Source: Pseudoalteromonas shioyasakiensis
Lineage (GTDB): Bacteria; Pseudomonadota; Gammaproteobacteria; Enterobacterales; Alteromonadaceae
NCBI RefSeq assembly: GCF_001550135.1
Contig: NZ_LRUE01000020.1
Coordinates: forward strand, 284-64,283
Reading direction: 5' to 3'
Length of the DNA stretch: 64,000 bases
The notes beneath the pieces are model-generated. The model was not told where the DNA came from. It saw nothing but the letters and a program-made list of their open reading frames with translations, and did not search any database. A program made the position numbers and the translations under genes. Shown here in pieces: positions 38,702-49,346 of the stretch (positions are counted from its first letter, which is position 1; each line of letters begins with the position of its first letter).

Positions 38702-39580
38702 ATGACTTGGATTTTCTTAACTATTTTTGCGGCATTTATGCAGTCGTGGCGCAATGCACTGCAAAGTAAACTGAGTGCAACAGTGAGCGTTGCAGGGGTA
38801 ACGCTTGCTCGCTTTATTATTGCCAGCCCGATTGCTGCACTGTATTTATTTGTACTTTATCAATATCAAGACGCCGCACTTCCTGACTTTAATCTGGCTT
38901 TTATTGGCTACATTGTTGGCGCCAGTATCGTCCAAATCCTTGCCACCGGTTTGATGGTTAAACTTTTTAAAATGAATAACTTTGCAGTCGGTGCAGGCCT
39001 TGCTAAAAGTGAAGCACTGATGGCGGCCATTTTAGGCGTTATGTTCTTTGGCTCAGCGCTGTCGCTACTAGGCTGGATTGGGGTCTTTATTGGTGCAATT
39101 GCGGTATTGCTATTAAGTGGCATCGCGAATGTTAAACACTTTAATTTAGGCACCGCACTGCTTGGACTTGCTTGCGGCACTTCTTTTGCTCTCTCTTCAT
39201 CATGGATCCGTGAAGCAAGTTTAAATTCAGGACTGACTTTCCCACACTCTGCCGCTTGGGTGTTGTTACTGATAATCAGCTTACAAACCCTGATGCTGTG
39301 CGTGTATATTGCATTCAAAGAACGCGATACATTTAAGAAAATGTGGCATCACAAAGGCACTACTACCGCTGTTAGTGTTTGTAGCTGTTTAGGTTCAATC
39401 GGTTGGTTTAGTGCCATGAGTTTGCAGCATGTTGCTTATGTAAAAACGCTTGGGCAGATAGAAGTATTCTTTACCATTATGGTATCGATTCTTTGGTTAA
39501 AACAACCTTTAAAGCGCCAAGACACGGCTGGGCTTGTGTTAATTGCACTGGCAGCCATTCTGGTAATGCTACCAAATTAG
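38702..39580 (+). CDS. EamA/DMT family transporter
   Basis: A 292-residue inner-membrane protein with ten hydrophobic segments arranged as two EamA repeats (about 1-140 and 150-290), the usual drug/metabolite transporter form. Substrates in this superfamily include amino acids and nucleobases; nothing in the sequence narrows it. The ATG lacks a good ribosome binding site. The 235-base upstream gap also holds the MAPEG leader on the other strand. A palindromic terminator follows. Confidence 0.85.
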   Translation: MTWIFLTIFAAFMQSWRNALQSKLSATVSVAGVTLARFIIASPIAALYLFVLYQYQDAALPDFNLAFIGYIVGASIVQILATGLMVKLFKMNNFAVGAGLAKSEALMAAILGVMFFGSALSLLGWIGVFIGAIAVLLLSGIANVKHFNLGTALLGLACGTSFALSSSWIREASLNSGLTFPHSAAWVLLLIISLQTLMLCVYIAFKERDTFKKMWHHKGTTTAVSVCSCLGSIGWFSAMSLQHVAYVKTLGQIEVFFTIMVSILWLKQPLKRQDTAGLVLIALAAILVMLPN

Positions 39581-39590
39581 TCTTATCCCA

Positions 39591-39629
39591 AGTCATTAAA
39601 AAAGCGGCATTGCCGCTTTTTTAATGACT
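39591..39629. terminator. Perfect 19-bp palindromic bidirectional terminator
   Basis: AGTCATTAAAAAAGCGGCA (39591-39609) and its exact complement (39611-39629) around a single T. It serves both the EamA gene and the convergent SMR gene, whose last codons and stop lie inside the right arm. Confidence 0.85.
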
Positions 39630-39938
39630 AATTTTTAGCGTTATTACACCGCTAATTATCAGCAATACTCCGGCAATGCGGCCAAATGTTGCGGCATCAC
39701 CATAAAATAAAATACCAACTAAGAAAGTGCCCGCGGCTCCTATGCCTGTCCATACCGCATAAGATGTTCCCATCGGAATATCCTTTTGCGCCAACCACAG
39801 CATAAAACCACTAGCGACCATAAATGCGACGGCAATTGCAATGCCTAACCAGCGACTGTCTGCCTGTTGAGACATTTTAAGGCCAACAGGCCAGCCAATT
39901 TCTAACAGACCTGCGACAATTAAATACAACCACGCCAT
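39621..39938 (-). CDS. SMR family transporter, Gdx (SugE)-type
   Basis: A 105-residue four-helix small multidrug resistance protein. The essential membrane Glu is in AGLLEIGWP near residue 13, and the WPVGLK and AVWTGIGAAGT segments are those of the Gdx/SugE subgroup, which exports guanidinium, rather than EmrE-type drug pumps. It would work as a dual-topology dimer. The ATG overlaps the stop codon region of the upstream GNAT-nitrilase gene by one base, so both are translated together. I see no guanidine riboswitch upstream. Substrate is inferred from subgroup. Confidence 0.8.
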   Translation of the reverse strand: MAWLYLIVAGLLEIGWPVGLKMSQQADSRWLGIAIAVAFMVASGFMLWLAQKDIPMGTSYAVWTGIGAAGTFLVGILFYGDAATFGRIAGVLLIISGVITLKISH

Positions 39939-41470
39939 TAGTTATCTCGCTTTTTCAAGATCACGTCATACAAATCTTCGCGGCGGTCTTTTAAGTTTCT
40001 AACAGTACCTTCACTGTGAAGGATTTTCAGTTTATCCATATCTAAATCACTGAATAACAGCATTTCGGTATTCGGTGTTGCTTCATTCAAGGTCGCATCA
40101 TGTGGGAATGAGAAATCAGAAGGAGTAAGCACTGCTGATTGCGAATACTGTACGTCTAAACTCTCAACCTCAGGTAAGTTACCAACCGAGCCTGCAATCA
40201 CAACATAACATTCATTTTCAATTGCACGTGCTTGCGCACAATGACGAACACGTAAGTAACTATTTTTTGTATCCGTCCAAAATGGCACGAACAAAATATC
40301 TAACCCTTGCTTAGCGAGAATACGTGACAGCTCAGGGAACTCAACATCGTAACAAATTTGAATACCGACACGACCCGCATCGGTTTCAAATACAGCAATT
40401 TTGTCACCGCCTTGGATCACCCAGTCATTTTGCTCGTGAGGGGTAATATGAATTTTGCGCTGCTCATCGATTTTACCGCTACGATGGCATAGGTAGCTGA
40501 CATTATAAATCTTGTCATCTTCAGCAAGCGGCATGGAGCCTGTGATAATATTGGCATTGTATTCAACCGCCATGCGCGACATTGCATCACGGAAGGTTTC
40601 TGTGTATTCGGCCAGATAGCGAATGGCTTCAGTTTGATTGCTTTGCTCGGTGAGGCCCATTAACGGGGCATTGAAAAACTCCGGAAACAGAATAAAGTCA
40701 CTCTTGTAGTCAGACACCGTATCAACAAAGTATTCCACTTGCTTGAGCAGCTCTTCAACAGACTCAACACAGCGCATTTGCCACTGTACGGCACCGACAC
40801 GGACAATTGATTTGGTCGACTCAAGTACTGTATCAGTCGGCTCAAACATAATGTTATTCCACTCAAGTAAAGTGGCGTAACCAACTGATTCTTGATCTTC
40901 AGGAAGGTATTTTTTAAGTAAACGTTTAACTTGGAAATCATTAGATAGCTGAAAGCTTAAAATCGGATCGTACAGCTCTTTGTGGTCTACTTTTTCGATG
41001 TACTCCATCGGAGTCATCTCTGCACTGTGATTGTAATAACGCGGAATACGCCCACCCGCTAGAATGGCGCGTAAGTTATACTGACGGCACAGCTCTTTTC
41101 GTGCATCGTATAAGCGACGACCCAATCGCATACCTCGGTGAGTTGATGAAATCACCACATCTAAACCATAAAGTGCATCACCTTCAGGATCACTAAATAC
41201 ACGGTCATGGCCATCAACAATATCTTCGTAGGTATGTGGGTTAGAAAAGCGCGCGTAATCTACCTGAACACTAAGTGCGATGCCGACTAAGACACCATCG
41301 TCAACAATACCTATTTGCCCTTCCGGAAACTGGTCTATTAGCCTAAAAATAGTATGGCTTGGCCAAGCTCCACCAAGCCCTGGGTACGCTTGATCCATAA
41401 GGGTCTTTATTTGTGGGTACTGTTCTTTGGTTAGATTACAAATCTCTAAATGCGTTTTTTCCGCCGGCAT
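39938..41470 (-). CDS. GNAT-nitrilase fusion (carbon-nitrogen hydrolase with N-terminal acetyltransferase domain)
   Basis: A 510-residue cytosolic protein. Residues 1-210 form a GNAT-like domain (STHRGMRLGRRLYDARK near 110-126 as the acetyl-CoA loop), residues 225-510 a nitrilase-superfamily domain with the catalytic triad Glu in FPEFF near 263, Lys in RKIHITP near 338 and Cys373 in QICYDVEFPE. This two-domain class is known in many bacteria but without firm function; amidase activity is likely. The ATG has an AGGAG about five bases upstream. It overlaps and precedes the Gdx-type exporter, an association worth noting because both deal with nitrogen-rich small molecules. Confidence 0.87.
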   Translation of the reverse strand: MPAEKTHLEICNLTKEQYPQIKTLMDQAYPGLGGAWPSHTIFRLIDQFPEGQIGIVDDGVLVGIALSVQVDYARFSNPHTYEDIVDGHDRVFSDPEGDALYGLDVVISSTHRGMRLGRRLYDARKELCRQYNLRAILAGGRIPRYYNHSAEMTPMEYIEKVDHKELYDPILSFQLSNDFQVKRLLKKYLPEDQESVGYATLLEWNNIMFEPTDTVLESTKSIVRVGAVQWQMRCVESVEELLKQVEYFVDTVSDYKSDFILFPEFFNAPLMGLTEQSNQTEAIRYLAEYTETFRDAMSRMAVEYNANIITGSMPLAEDDKIYNVSYLCHRSGKIDEQRKIHITPHEQNDWVIQGGDKIAVFETDAGRVGIQICYDVEFPELSRILAKQGLDILFVPFWTDTKNSYLRVRHCAQARAIENECYVVIAGSVGNLPEVESLDVQYSQSAVLTPSDFSFPHDATLNEATPNTEMLLFSDLDMDKLKILHSEGTVRNLKDRREDLYDVILKKRDN

Positions 41471-41730
41471 AGCTACTCCTTTTTAGGCACGAGAGAATAA
41501 TCACAGCAAACATTGCTCAGCATGTTTCTAGATTAGCTTTAACTAGAGTGGCATCAAATGCCCACTCTGCCAAGCCCCAAGCTTAACAAACATGATGTGA
41601 ACAAACGCTTAGCTTCATTCATAAACATCAGTGACATGCGTTTACAAAGCAAAAGCGAGCAATTATAAACCTGCATTGCTCAACTTTTCATCTATAATTA
41701 CGCTACTCTCCATGTGTATTTGAGGTTGGA

Positions 41731-42831
41731 TTGATCAAACACTTACTAAAACAATCAAAGCAATCTGGCTTAGAAGAGATTGAACACGTTAAATTTCTGA
41801 TTATTTCTAAAATCGCCTATTTCGCGTTGATTGTTCATGTCTTGCTGATCCCCGTATTTGCTCACATAGGGGCAAATACGCTTGCTTTAGTTAATATCTT
41901 GAGTGTGCTTGCTTGGGCAAGCGGCATCTTTTTAATTAAGCAAGGACTAACTTCGCTAGCACTTAGAGTATTTTGCCTTGAAGTAATTATTCATGCGGTC
42001 ATTGTCTGTGCCACCCTTGGCTTAGGCGCAGGGTTCCAGTTTTACCTATGGACTGTATCTTGTATTTTAATGATCGATTATCAATTAACCTTTAAGCGTG
42101 CAGCTTTATATAGCTTAGTGATGATTGCGATATTCGCCCTGCTATATGTATTTTTTTCAGATGTTCAGTACGGCTTTGCTTACCCAGAGTTACTACCACA
42201 TGTAAATGTAATCAATATTATTATTGCCGGTTTACCTATGGTCTATGGCATGGGTCTAATCAGAGAAATCACTTTGTCACAACGGGTTGAGTTAACAGAA
42301 ATGGCAGCCCGCGATCCACTCACTAAGCTCTACAACCGCCGTTTTGCAAAAAAATTAATCACTGCTGCACATCAAAAGAGCATAGAGCTTGAGAGCAGTC
42401 TTTGTATTGTTATGGCTGACATCGATAAGTTTAAAAGTATTAACGACAATTATGGCCATGAAAAAGGTGATACGGTGCTCGTTAATGTTGCAAGGCTAAT
42501 TCGTCAATTTATTGATGATGAAGATATAGCGGTACGCTGGGGTGGTGAAGAATTTTTAATTTTATTAACTAATACAGATGCAAAGCAGGCCTTTACAAAA
42601 ATTGAAACCTTACGTTTAAGAATCGCCGAACTAGAGGCGCATCATGAATTCCCCGATCTCAATGTCACTATGAGTTTTGGGCTTATTGAATGGCAACCGC
42701 TCGCTTCAATAGAAAAAATGCTACAACACGCTGATGAAGCGCTGTATAAAAGCAAGCACGCAGGACGCAACCAAACTACCATTGCTAAAGGTCAACGCCC
42801 TGCTTTCAAAGATACTGATGCGGTTAATTAA
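41731..42831 (+). CDS. Diguanylate cyclase (membrane sensor, GGDEF)
   Basis: A 366-residue protein with about six membrane helices (about 25-180) and a C-terminal GGDEF domain (about 195-355). The active site reads GGEEF near 271-275, with DPLTKLYNRR near 193 and DIDKFKSINDNYGHEKGD near 230, so c-di-GMP synthesis is expected. The RxxD inhibitory site five residues before GGEEF is absent. The start is a TTG with TGAGG seven bases upstream; a TATAAT lies at about 41693. Its stop overlaps the convergent acylase gene by eight bases. Confidence 0.87.
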   Translation: MIKHLLKQSKQSGLEEIEHVKFLIISKIAYFALIVHVLLIPVFAHIGANTLALVNILSVLAWASGIFLIKQGLTSLALRVFCLEVIIHAVIVCATLGLGAGFQFYLWTVSCILMIDYQLTFKRAALYSLVMIAIFALLYVFFSDVQYGFAYPELLPHVNVINIIIAGLPMVYGMGLIREITLSQRVELTEMAARDPLTKLYNRRFAKKLITAAHQKSIELESSLCIVMADIDKFKSINDNYGHEKGDTVLVNVARLIRQFIDDEDIAVRWGGEEFLILLTNTDAKQAFTKIETLRLRIAELEAHHEFPDLNVTMSFGLIEWQPLASIEKMLQHADEALYKSKHAGRNQTTIAKGQRPAFKDTDAVN

Positions 42832-45106
42832 CCGCATCGATAGTGATACTGTGGGCAATCTCTTGTGGCAATAATGGCGTTAAACCATTACTAACATAAT
42901 CGTTAAACCCGGCACGATAAAATTCTGACAATGGATGCCCCGATTGCCCACCCGGAATAGCCATTATCGCTTTATCTAAGTGCCCAGGTTGAACAATAAA
43001 GCGCTGTGAAGCACCAAAGCTACGTCCTTGCACCGAAGGCATAAAAGTATCACCAAACCCAGGCTCCGTAGGCATATTCAATAAGCTTTTCAGTGCAGGT
43101 ATTTGCTTGGCAAATGGGTGCTCAATCACTAATTCGTTAACCTTGCCCCACTCCCAGCTATGCGGGTTGTTACCGTATTGATCGGTTAGTTTAGTGATAA
43201 CGCGGTCAAAGGCTCCTATCATTTGTTGTTGCCAGTTTGCATACTCAGGGTTTAACCATGCCTGAGGCTGCGCTTCGATAAGTTGCCAAACAGCAGGTTC
43301 TAAGTCTCGTTTTACTGGTTTTAAGCTACTATCGAGAGCTTTTAGCTTATTCTCTAACGGGCTAAATAAGCCGTTAATCACTTCACTGCGGTAGCGCTTT
43401 ACTAAGGTGTAGCCAATTGAGTCGCTACAAGCACACGCCTGCCAATTATTTAGCTCTTTTAAATACAGCGCGTATTTATCGCCTGCGTTGCTAAGCTGTT
43501 TGACCAGCAGTTTATGCCAAGCCGTTAAGAAACGCGCTTCGTTATCATGTTGTAAGTCATAAAAATCTTGTTCGTTGAACTGTTGTTTTTCAAATAAGCG
43601 GTCGCGAATTTGTGCCGAGCGAGCCCCCATTGCATAACCACCATTACCAAAGCGCTGGTCATCCTCTGCGGAAACAACTCGTGAGTTGCCCGTCCATAAA
43701 CGGCCACTTTCTGGGTTTTTAACAAATGGACGCTGGGTTTCGTTTTCGTGCCACTGTGCAGGATACGCTTGCTCAGCCACAGCTAATTGATGGGGCTCTT
43801 TACGGGCAGGCACGGCTCCCATATTCTTCCAAGCTGCATTACCTTTATCATCAACAACCATCAGATTTTGTACAGGAATACCCACCTCAGCAGCAAGCGC
43901 TAGTGCATCATCAACCGTGTTTGCTTGCTCAAGCTTAAGTAACTCCATATCAACCGCATACTCATGGTGGGCAACCCAACTTAGCGCATAAGATTTGCCA
44001 TTAATTTCTTTAACTGGGCCATACTCGCTCATGGTTAAAGCGTAATTTTCGCTGTTACCGTCATTGAGTAAAATAGGTTCATCTATCTGCCAGGTTTTCT
44101 CTTTGCTCTCAAGGGCTATCCAATCGGCTGTATCTAAATAACCATTGGTGAATCCCCAAGCTATTTTATTATTGGTACCAACAACAATGGCAGGAGCCCC
44201 TGGTAATGACACACCGGTAATTTGCTGCATTTCACCATTGAGTGGGTAATTGAGCTGGGCACGGTACCAAATGATTGGCACAGCAAACGATAAATGCATA
44301 TCGTCAGACAGCATTGCAGCACCTGTTTCAGTTAACTGCCCAGTAACCGCCCAGTTATTACTGCCAAGTTCCTTTCGGTCTGCAATGTCAGTCATAGCCC
44401 ATTGAGGGTCTTTGAGATTAGGAATACTGCCGTCATAAGGTGCTAATTGGCTGTTGTCGAGTGCCGCTTGATAAAGGCTAGGCTGAGTAATAAAGTCAAC
44501 CATCGCCTTACCATATAAATCTTCGATTTCGATCAGTGTTTTGTCGCGCTCAAAGGTGGCTGTTTGTAAATCTAAATACATACTAAAAATGATTAGTAAG
44601 CTGTCTTCGCTTTGCCAAGGTTTTGCTTCAGCGCCTGTGAGTAAATATTCAAAGCTATCGAAACCCACTTGCGCATGGCCTTCATTAACCCCATTCGCGT
44701 AGGCTTTTAATAGCGCTTTATCTTTAGCAGGTAACTGCTCGACAGCAATCTGACTGCGTTTACGTAACTGATGAAAGCGCATTTTTTTATCAAGCCCAAC
44801 GGCAGCTTTACCAAATAACTCACTAAGCTCACCTGCAGCATTACGGCGCAGTAAATCCATTTGAAAGAATCGGTCCTGACCATGAGCAAAACCAAGCGCA
44901 TAGGCTGCATCTAATCGGTTTTCGGCATGAATAACAGCCTGTCCTAAGGTATCTCGCTCAATCTTAACTGATTGCGAAATAGCGTCGCTTTTACCGCGAC
45001 CATCAAGTGCCGGTAAACTTAAGTTTAATACGCCATAAACAAGCCCCGTTGCGAGTAACACCACAACGAACAAACCTATTAGTAACCATTTGATTATCTT
45101 AAACAT
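42824..45106 (-). CDS. Penicillin acylase family protein (S45)
   Basis: Ntn-hydrolase of 760 residues. A signal anchor (about 6-27) is followed by the alpha chain, the autocleavage site at Gly-Ser249 (LGSNNWAV) and the beta chain, whose new N-terminal Ser is the nucleophile. Conserved QDRFFQMDLLRR and DMHL segments are present. Family members cleave penicillins, N-acyl-homoserine lactones or other amides; for a marine bacterium AHL quorum quenching is plausible but not shown. A hydrophobic start suggests a periplasmic, possibly membrane-tethered enzyme. Convergent with the cyclase gene. Confidence 0.85.
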   Translation of the reverse strand: MFKIIKWLLIGLFVVVLLATGLVYGVLNLSLPALDGRGKSDAISQSVKIERDTLGQAVIHAENRLDAAYALGFAHGQDRFFQMDLLRRNAAGELSELFGKAAVGLDKKMRFHQLRKRSQIAVEQLPAKDKALLKAYANGVNEGHAQVGFDSFEYLLTGAEAKPWQSEDSLLIIFSMYLDLQTATFERDKTLIEIEDLYGKAMVDFITQPSLYQAALDNSQLAPYDGSIPNLKDPQWAMTDIADRKELGSNNWAVTGQLTETGAAMLSDDMHLSFAVPIIWYRAQLNYPLNGEMQQITGVSLPGAPAIVVGTNNKIAWGFTNGYLDTADWIALESKEKTWQIDEPILLNDGNSENYALTMSEYGPVKEINGKSYALSWVAHHEYAVDMELLKLEQANTVDDALALAAEVGIPVQNLMVVDDKGNAAWKNMGAVPARKEPHQLAVAEQAYPAQWHENETQRPFVKNPESGRLWTGNSRVVSAEDDQRFGNGGYAMGARSAQIRDRLFEKQQFNEQDFYDLQHDNEARFLTAWHKLLVKQLSNAGDKYALYLKELNNWQACACSDSIGYTLVKRYRSEVINGLFSPLENKLKALDSSLKPVKRDLEPAVWQLIEAQPQAWLNPEYANWQQQMIGAFDRVITKLTDQYGNNPHSWEWGKVNELVIEHPFAKQIPALKSLLNMPTEPGFGDTFMPSVQGRSFGASQRFIVQPGHLDKAIMAIPGGQSGHPLSEFYRAGFNDYVSNGLTPLLPQEIAHSITIDAVN

Positions 45107-45271
45107 GCCAATTATCCTTGCGCTAAAGTAACACTATATTAACCTGAGTTTTGTGAAAGAATAGTGTTGCGATACAAATAATTGAAATTAGGTTTATAGA
45201 TTTGCTGTTCATTGTTAATTACCACAGAAATTGTCTATAGTAGGTAAATAGTATAAAACCTGATATTTCTC

Positions 45272-48200
45272 ATGCCGCTAGCGACCGAAACAGATAATAA
45301 AAAACTACAAAAACTGAAGCTAGCCTTCTGGTTTTCACTTGCCTGTATCATCGTGATTGGTCTTGTAATCGACCAAATTAATTACAGCCGCGAGAAAGAT
45401 GCTTTTCGTGCACAGGAGCTGGCAAAAGTAAGTGCCTATCGTGCAGAGCTCGAAGCCACCTTAATATCTAACATTCAACTTGTACGCGGCTTGGCGGTTG
45501 CCGTTGCGGCTGAACCCAATTTAGACCAAGCCCGCTTCACGCAAATTGCCAGCCCCCTATTTTCAACGTCTTCAGAGCTTAGGAACATCGGCGCAGCACC
45601 GGATATGGTTATTCAGATGACTTATCCTCTTGTGGGTAATGAGAAATCTATTGGGCTCAACTTTTTAGAAAACCCAGCGCAGCGTGACGACGCAATTAGA
45701 GCACGGGATGAAAACCGTATTGTTATGGCCGGCCCATTAGAGTTGGTGCAAGGTGGTCAAGCATTGATAGCAAGAATGCCCGTATTCACTCCACCAGAGC
45801 TCACTTTTTGGGGGCTCCTATCTGTTGTCCTCGATATAGATAAAATCTACACAAACTCGGGGTTAATCGCACTGAGTCAGCATTATGATGTTGCCCTGCA
45901 AGGCAGAAATGGCCTTGGTGCTAAAGGTGATTTTTTCTACGGTTCACAAGACGTGCTCAATACCAACCCTCTGAGCTTTAGAATTAACTTTCCAGGTGGT
46001 GAGTGGCAGATGTACGCCACACCAAAATCTGGATGGCAGCCACCAAGTTCTGCTATTTGGCCGCTTAGACTGGCCATTATTCTATTTTGTGTTTTATTTG
46101 CTGGCGCCTCTGTATTCTTTTTACGCATGGTCGAAAGACAGTACAAAAGCGAACGTATGTTAGAAACCATGAGTAGTCTTGCTAAAGTCGGCGCTTGGTC
46201 TTTTAATCTAGAGACAAGAACCGTCTATTGGTCTGATATGACCAAGCAAATTTTTAAGTTTCCTCTTAATGTACAGCCAGAGTGGCCTGCTAACTTTACA
46301 CTTTTTAAGGCTGGTGAAAGCCGGGATAAAATTCGTCGCCTTAACGAGCGTGCAATCAAGTATGGTGAGAGTTTTGAGACTCAAGTGCAAATCATAACTG
46401 CTGAAGGTGATGAAGTTTGGGTGCTGCTACATGGTGAAGCCGAGCATAAAAATGGCCGTTGTATAAAACTTTTTGGTTCACTACAAAATATTGATACCCG
46501 TAAGCGAGATGAGCTAGAAAACAACAAAATAGCCTTACATAATGAGATTTTAGCCTCTCTTACCGTTAATGATGCTGTACTGACGGGTAACCTTAACTTA
46601 TCTAAACATGTTATTGTGCAAGCAATTTGTCACGCTTTTGATATTGATCGCGCTAGTATTTGGCTATTTAGTGACGATCGCCAATCGCTCAATACCTTTG
46701 CTATTCACGACCAAAGTCAGCCTGAATTTAGTGAGCCGATTTCACTCCAGCAGTTTGAATTTCAAAATTATTTTGATGCTATTAACAATCACGCTGTAAT
46801 TAATGCCAGTGATGCACAGCAACATCCACTGACTAGTGACCTACGTAGCAACTATCTTGATTGGTTTAATATACGCTCAATGCTGACTGTGATAATCCCC
46901 ACAGGTAGCAAAACAATGGGGGTTGTGTGCGCCGAAAAATGTCATAACCGCAGACATTGGAGTAAAAATGAAGAAAGCTTTTTAATCGCAGTTGCGGCAC
47001 TCATTGGTAGTTTACACGCAAGTCAGCGCCGTATAGAGACCGAACAACAACTCGTTCAAGCAAAAGAAGCTGCTGAACAAGCAGTAAAAGCCAAAAGTGA
47101 ATTTTTAGCAAGCATGAGTCATGAGATCCGCACCCCTATGAATGGCGTGATCGGGATGCTCAATATCATCAAACAAACCAAACTAGACACCCAGCAAAAC
47201 CACCATATAGATTTGGCGCAATCATCGGCTGAATCACTATTGCATATCATTAACGATATTTTAGATTTCTCTAAAATTGAGGCCGGTAAGCTCGATATTG
47301 AAAATGTTAGCTTTAATGTATCAAAACTACTTGGCGATACTATCGAATCGTTTGCCATTAAAGCAGAACAAAACAATACCAAGTTGCTGCTAGATACCAC
47401 ACACCTTAATCACGGCTTTATCATTAGCGACCCAAACCGGATTAGGCAAATTATCAATAACCTAGTTAGCAATGCGGTTAAATTCACAAAAGATGGTGAG
47501 ATTATCGTCATCGCCAAACTCGAAACAAACAACGAAGAATTGTTCTTGAACTGCTCTGTTATTGATTCGGGTGTAGGTATCAAGCCCGAAAAGCAAGCCA
47601 CTTTATTTGACTCATTCACGCAAGCGGATGCATCAACTACACGCCAATACGGCGGTACAGGGCTTGGCCTTGCAATAGTAAAACAGCTGTGTCAGTTAAT
47701 GGATGGTGATGTCAGTGTGGTTAGTTCATACGGGGAAGGCAGCACCTTTAATTTTACTGTAAAAGTTAAACGTGATCATACAAAGCAAGCGCCAGAGCCA
47801 AGCCACATTATAGATAAAAAGCATATTTTAATTGCTGATAATTGTAAGCTCAGTAGCAATATTGCCAAAAAACAATTGCAGCTATGGGGAGCAGAGGTCG
47901 AGACCTATACTGATATGCCAAGCTTACTCAATCGTGCTGCAATGCCAACCGATAATGGCTGCGATGCAATTTTAGTGGATTATCTTTTTTATAGCAGCGC
48001 AACAAAAGAGCACCAACAAGCATTCTTAAAATACTTTAATGCCACCAGCTGTAAACGAATTTTAATGGCCCCAATGAGCCTTACTGAAAAACAAACGAGA
48101 CAAACATTAAAAGTTGAGAGTATTATCTTTAAACCATTAACGCAGTCTGATTTATTTAATTCACTGGCAAACGACAAGTACATTGAACAGCAGCAGGTTA

Positions 48201-48637
48201 ATAAAGAAACCTTAATAACTAAGGTCGTGACCAGTAGCGGTAGCGCTGAGTCACAAGTCTTGCTGGTTGAAGATAATAAAGTAAATCAGATGGTGGCAGG
48301 TTCGTTGCTAAAACAAGCAGGCATTAGTTTTGATATCGCTGAAAATGGCCTTGAAGCGATTGCAAAACTTTCAAGCCGAGAGCAAAGCCCCTACCAATTA
48401 GTGTTAATGGATTGCCAAATGCCAGAAATGGATGGTTACCAAGCAACGCGAGCCATTCGGGCAGGTGAAGCAGGCGCAGCTCATCAGGGGGTTAATATCG
48501 TCGCACTCACTGCAAATGCGATGCAAGGTGACAAAGAGCGTTGTTTAAACGCAGGTATGAACGACTATGTCACCAAACCCCTTAAATTTGACTCGCTCAA
48601 TAAAAAGTTAACAGTGTGGCTAAGCACTGAAGAATAA
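45272..48637 (+). CDS. CHASE-PAS-GAF hybrid histidine kinase with two receivers
   Basis: A 1121-residue sensor. Membrane helix (about 14-34), periplasmic CHASE domain (about 60-240), second helix (about 262-284), PAS (about 300-410), GAF (about 430-590), HisKA with His617 (SHEIRTP), HATPase (GGTGLGLAI near 792) and two receivers. The second receiver is canonical (LVEDNKVNQ and Asp1047 in [11 protein letters not shown]). The first keeps an Asp903 (ILVDYLFY) and a Lys in FKPL but lacks the normal acidic pocket and LxxDxxMP context, so it may be a pseudo-receiver. No HPt is present. Input and output partners are unknown; yceH follows by 15 bases. Confidence 0.86.
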   Translation: MPLATETDNKKLQKLKLAFWFSLACIIVIGLVIDQINYSREKDAFRAQELAKVSAYRAELEATLISNIQLVRGLAVAVAAEPNLDQARFTQIASPLFSTSSELRNIGAAPDMVIQMTYPLVGNEKSIGLNFLENPAQRDDAIRARDENRIVMAGPLELVQGGQALIARMPVFTPPELTFWGLLSVVLDIDKIYTNSGLIALSQHYDVALQGRNGLGAKGDFFYGSQDVLNTNPLSFRINFPGGEWQMYATPKSGWQPPSSAIWPLRLAIILFCVLFAGASVFFLRMVERQYKSERMLETMSSLAKVGAWSFNLETRTVYWSDMTKQIFKFPLNVQPEWPANFTLFKAGESRDKIRRLNERAIKYGESFETQVQIITAEGDEVWVLLHGEAEHKNGRCIKLFGSLQNIDTRKRDELENNKIALHNEILASLTVNDAVLTGNLNLSKHVIVQAICHAFDIDRASIWLFSDDRQSLNTFAIHDQSQPEFSEPISLQQFEFQNYFDAINNHAVINASDAQQHPLTSDLRSNYLDWFNIRSMLTVIIPTGSKTMGVVCAEKCHNRRHWSKNEESFLIAVAALIGSLHASQRRIETEQQLVQAKEAAEQAVKAKSEFLASMSHEIRTPMNGVIGMLNIIKQTKLDTQQNHHIDLAQSSAESLLHIINDILDFSKIEAGKLDIENVSFNVSKLLGDTIESFAIKAEQNNTKLLLDTTHLNHGFIISDPNRIRQIINNLVSNAVKFTKDGEIIVIAKLETNNEELFLNCSVIDSGVGIKPEKQATLFDSFTQADASTTRQYGGTGLGLAIVKQLCQLMDGDVSVVSSYGEGSTFNFTVKVKRDHTKQAPEPSHIIDKKHILIADNCKLSSNIAKKQLQLWGAEVETYTDMPSLLNRAAMPTDNGCDAILVDYLFYSSATKEHQQAFLKYFNATSCKRILMAPMSLTEKQTRQTLKVESIIFKPLTQSDLFNSLANDKYIEQQQVNKETLITKVVTSSGSAESQVLLVEDNKVNQMVAGSLLKQAGISFDIAENGLEAIAKLSSREQSPYQLVLMDCQMPEMDGYQATRAIRAGEAGAAHQGVNIVALTANAMQGDKERCLNAGMNDYVTKPLKFDSLNKKLTVWLSTEE

Positions 48638-48652
48638 AAAGAGAGTAAAACC

Positions 48653-49279
48653 ATGCAATTATCATCAATTCAACAACGTGTTATTGGCTGTTTACTCGAA
48701 AAGCAAAGTACAACACCCGAACATTACCCGTTATCTTTAAATTCACTGACTAATGCATGTAATCAAAAGTCGAACCGTGAACCTGTATTGTCTTTAACTG
48801 AAGCGCAAGTACAAGATACCCTCGATGAGCTTATTGCATCACGCTTAGTGACGGTTGATGAAGGGCTGTCAGGGCGTGTAAATAAATATGCTCACCGCTT
48901 TTGTAATACCGAATTTGGCAGTTTGCAGTTTACTGAGCAGCAACGCGCCATTATTTGTTTGTTACTGTTACGTGGCCCGCAAACACCAGGCGAGTTGAGA
49001 ACACGCAGCAACCGCCTCGCTGAGTTCAGTAACGTCAATGAAGTCGAAGCCGCATTAAACGCACTCATTGCACAAGAACATGTGGCACGCTTAGCACGAG
49101 AGCCCGGCAAACGAGAGAGCCGCTACATGCACTTATTTGTTGACCCAGACAGCATTACTGAGGATATGGCTGCTAATGAGCCAATGCAGGATAATAGTAG
49201 TGAAGTGCAGCAATTACGAAGCGAAATCGAAGAACTTAAGCAACAAATTAACGCAATAAAAGCGCATTTAGGTCTTTAA
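48653..49279 (+). CDS. yceH: YceH family DUF480 protein
   Basis: A 208-residue cytosolic protein built from two winged-helix-like DUF480 repeats (about 3-85 and 95-160; [23 protein letters not shown] is the family signature) followed by a coiled coil. The function is unknown; it may bind DNA or protein. It starts 15 bases after the hybrid kinase and is followed by nadE, so the three may be read together, though yceH is normally found elsewhere. Confidence 0.88.
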   Translation: MQLSSIQQRVIGCLLEKQSTTPEHYPLSLNSLTNACNQKSNREPVLSLTEAQVQDTLDELIASRLVTVDEGLSGRVNKYAHRFCNTEFGSLQFTEQQRAIICLLLLRGPQTPGELRTRSNRLAEFSNVNEVEAALNALIAQEHVARLAREPGKRESRYMHLFVDPDSITEDMAANEPMQDNSSEVQQLRSEIEELKQQINAIKAHLGL

Positions 49280-49346
49280 TAAAAACCGCGCCCGTAACAT
49301 AATGTACAAGACGCTGACAACCACAACGAAAAATAGGAGCTCTACC

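Noticed and set aside
41471..41730. Guanidine riboswitch ahead of the nitrilase/Gdx pair
   Set aside because: The only notable structure is an AGAGTGG/CCACTCT hairpin. The paired ACGR loops of the mini-ykkC class and the conserved ykkC core are not seen.
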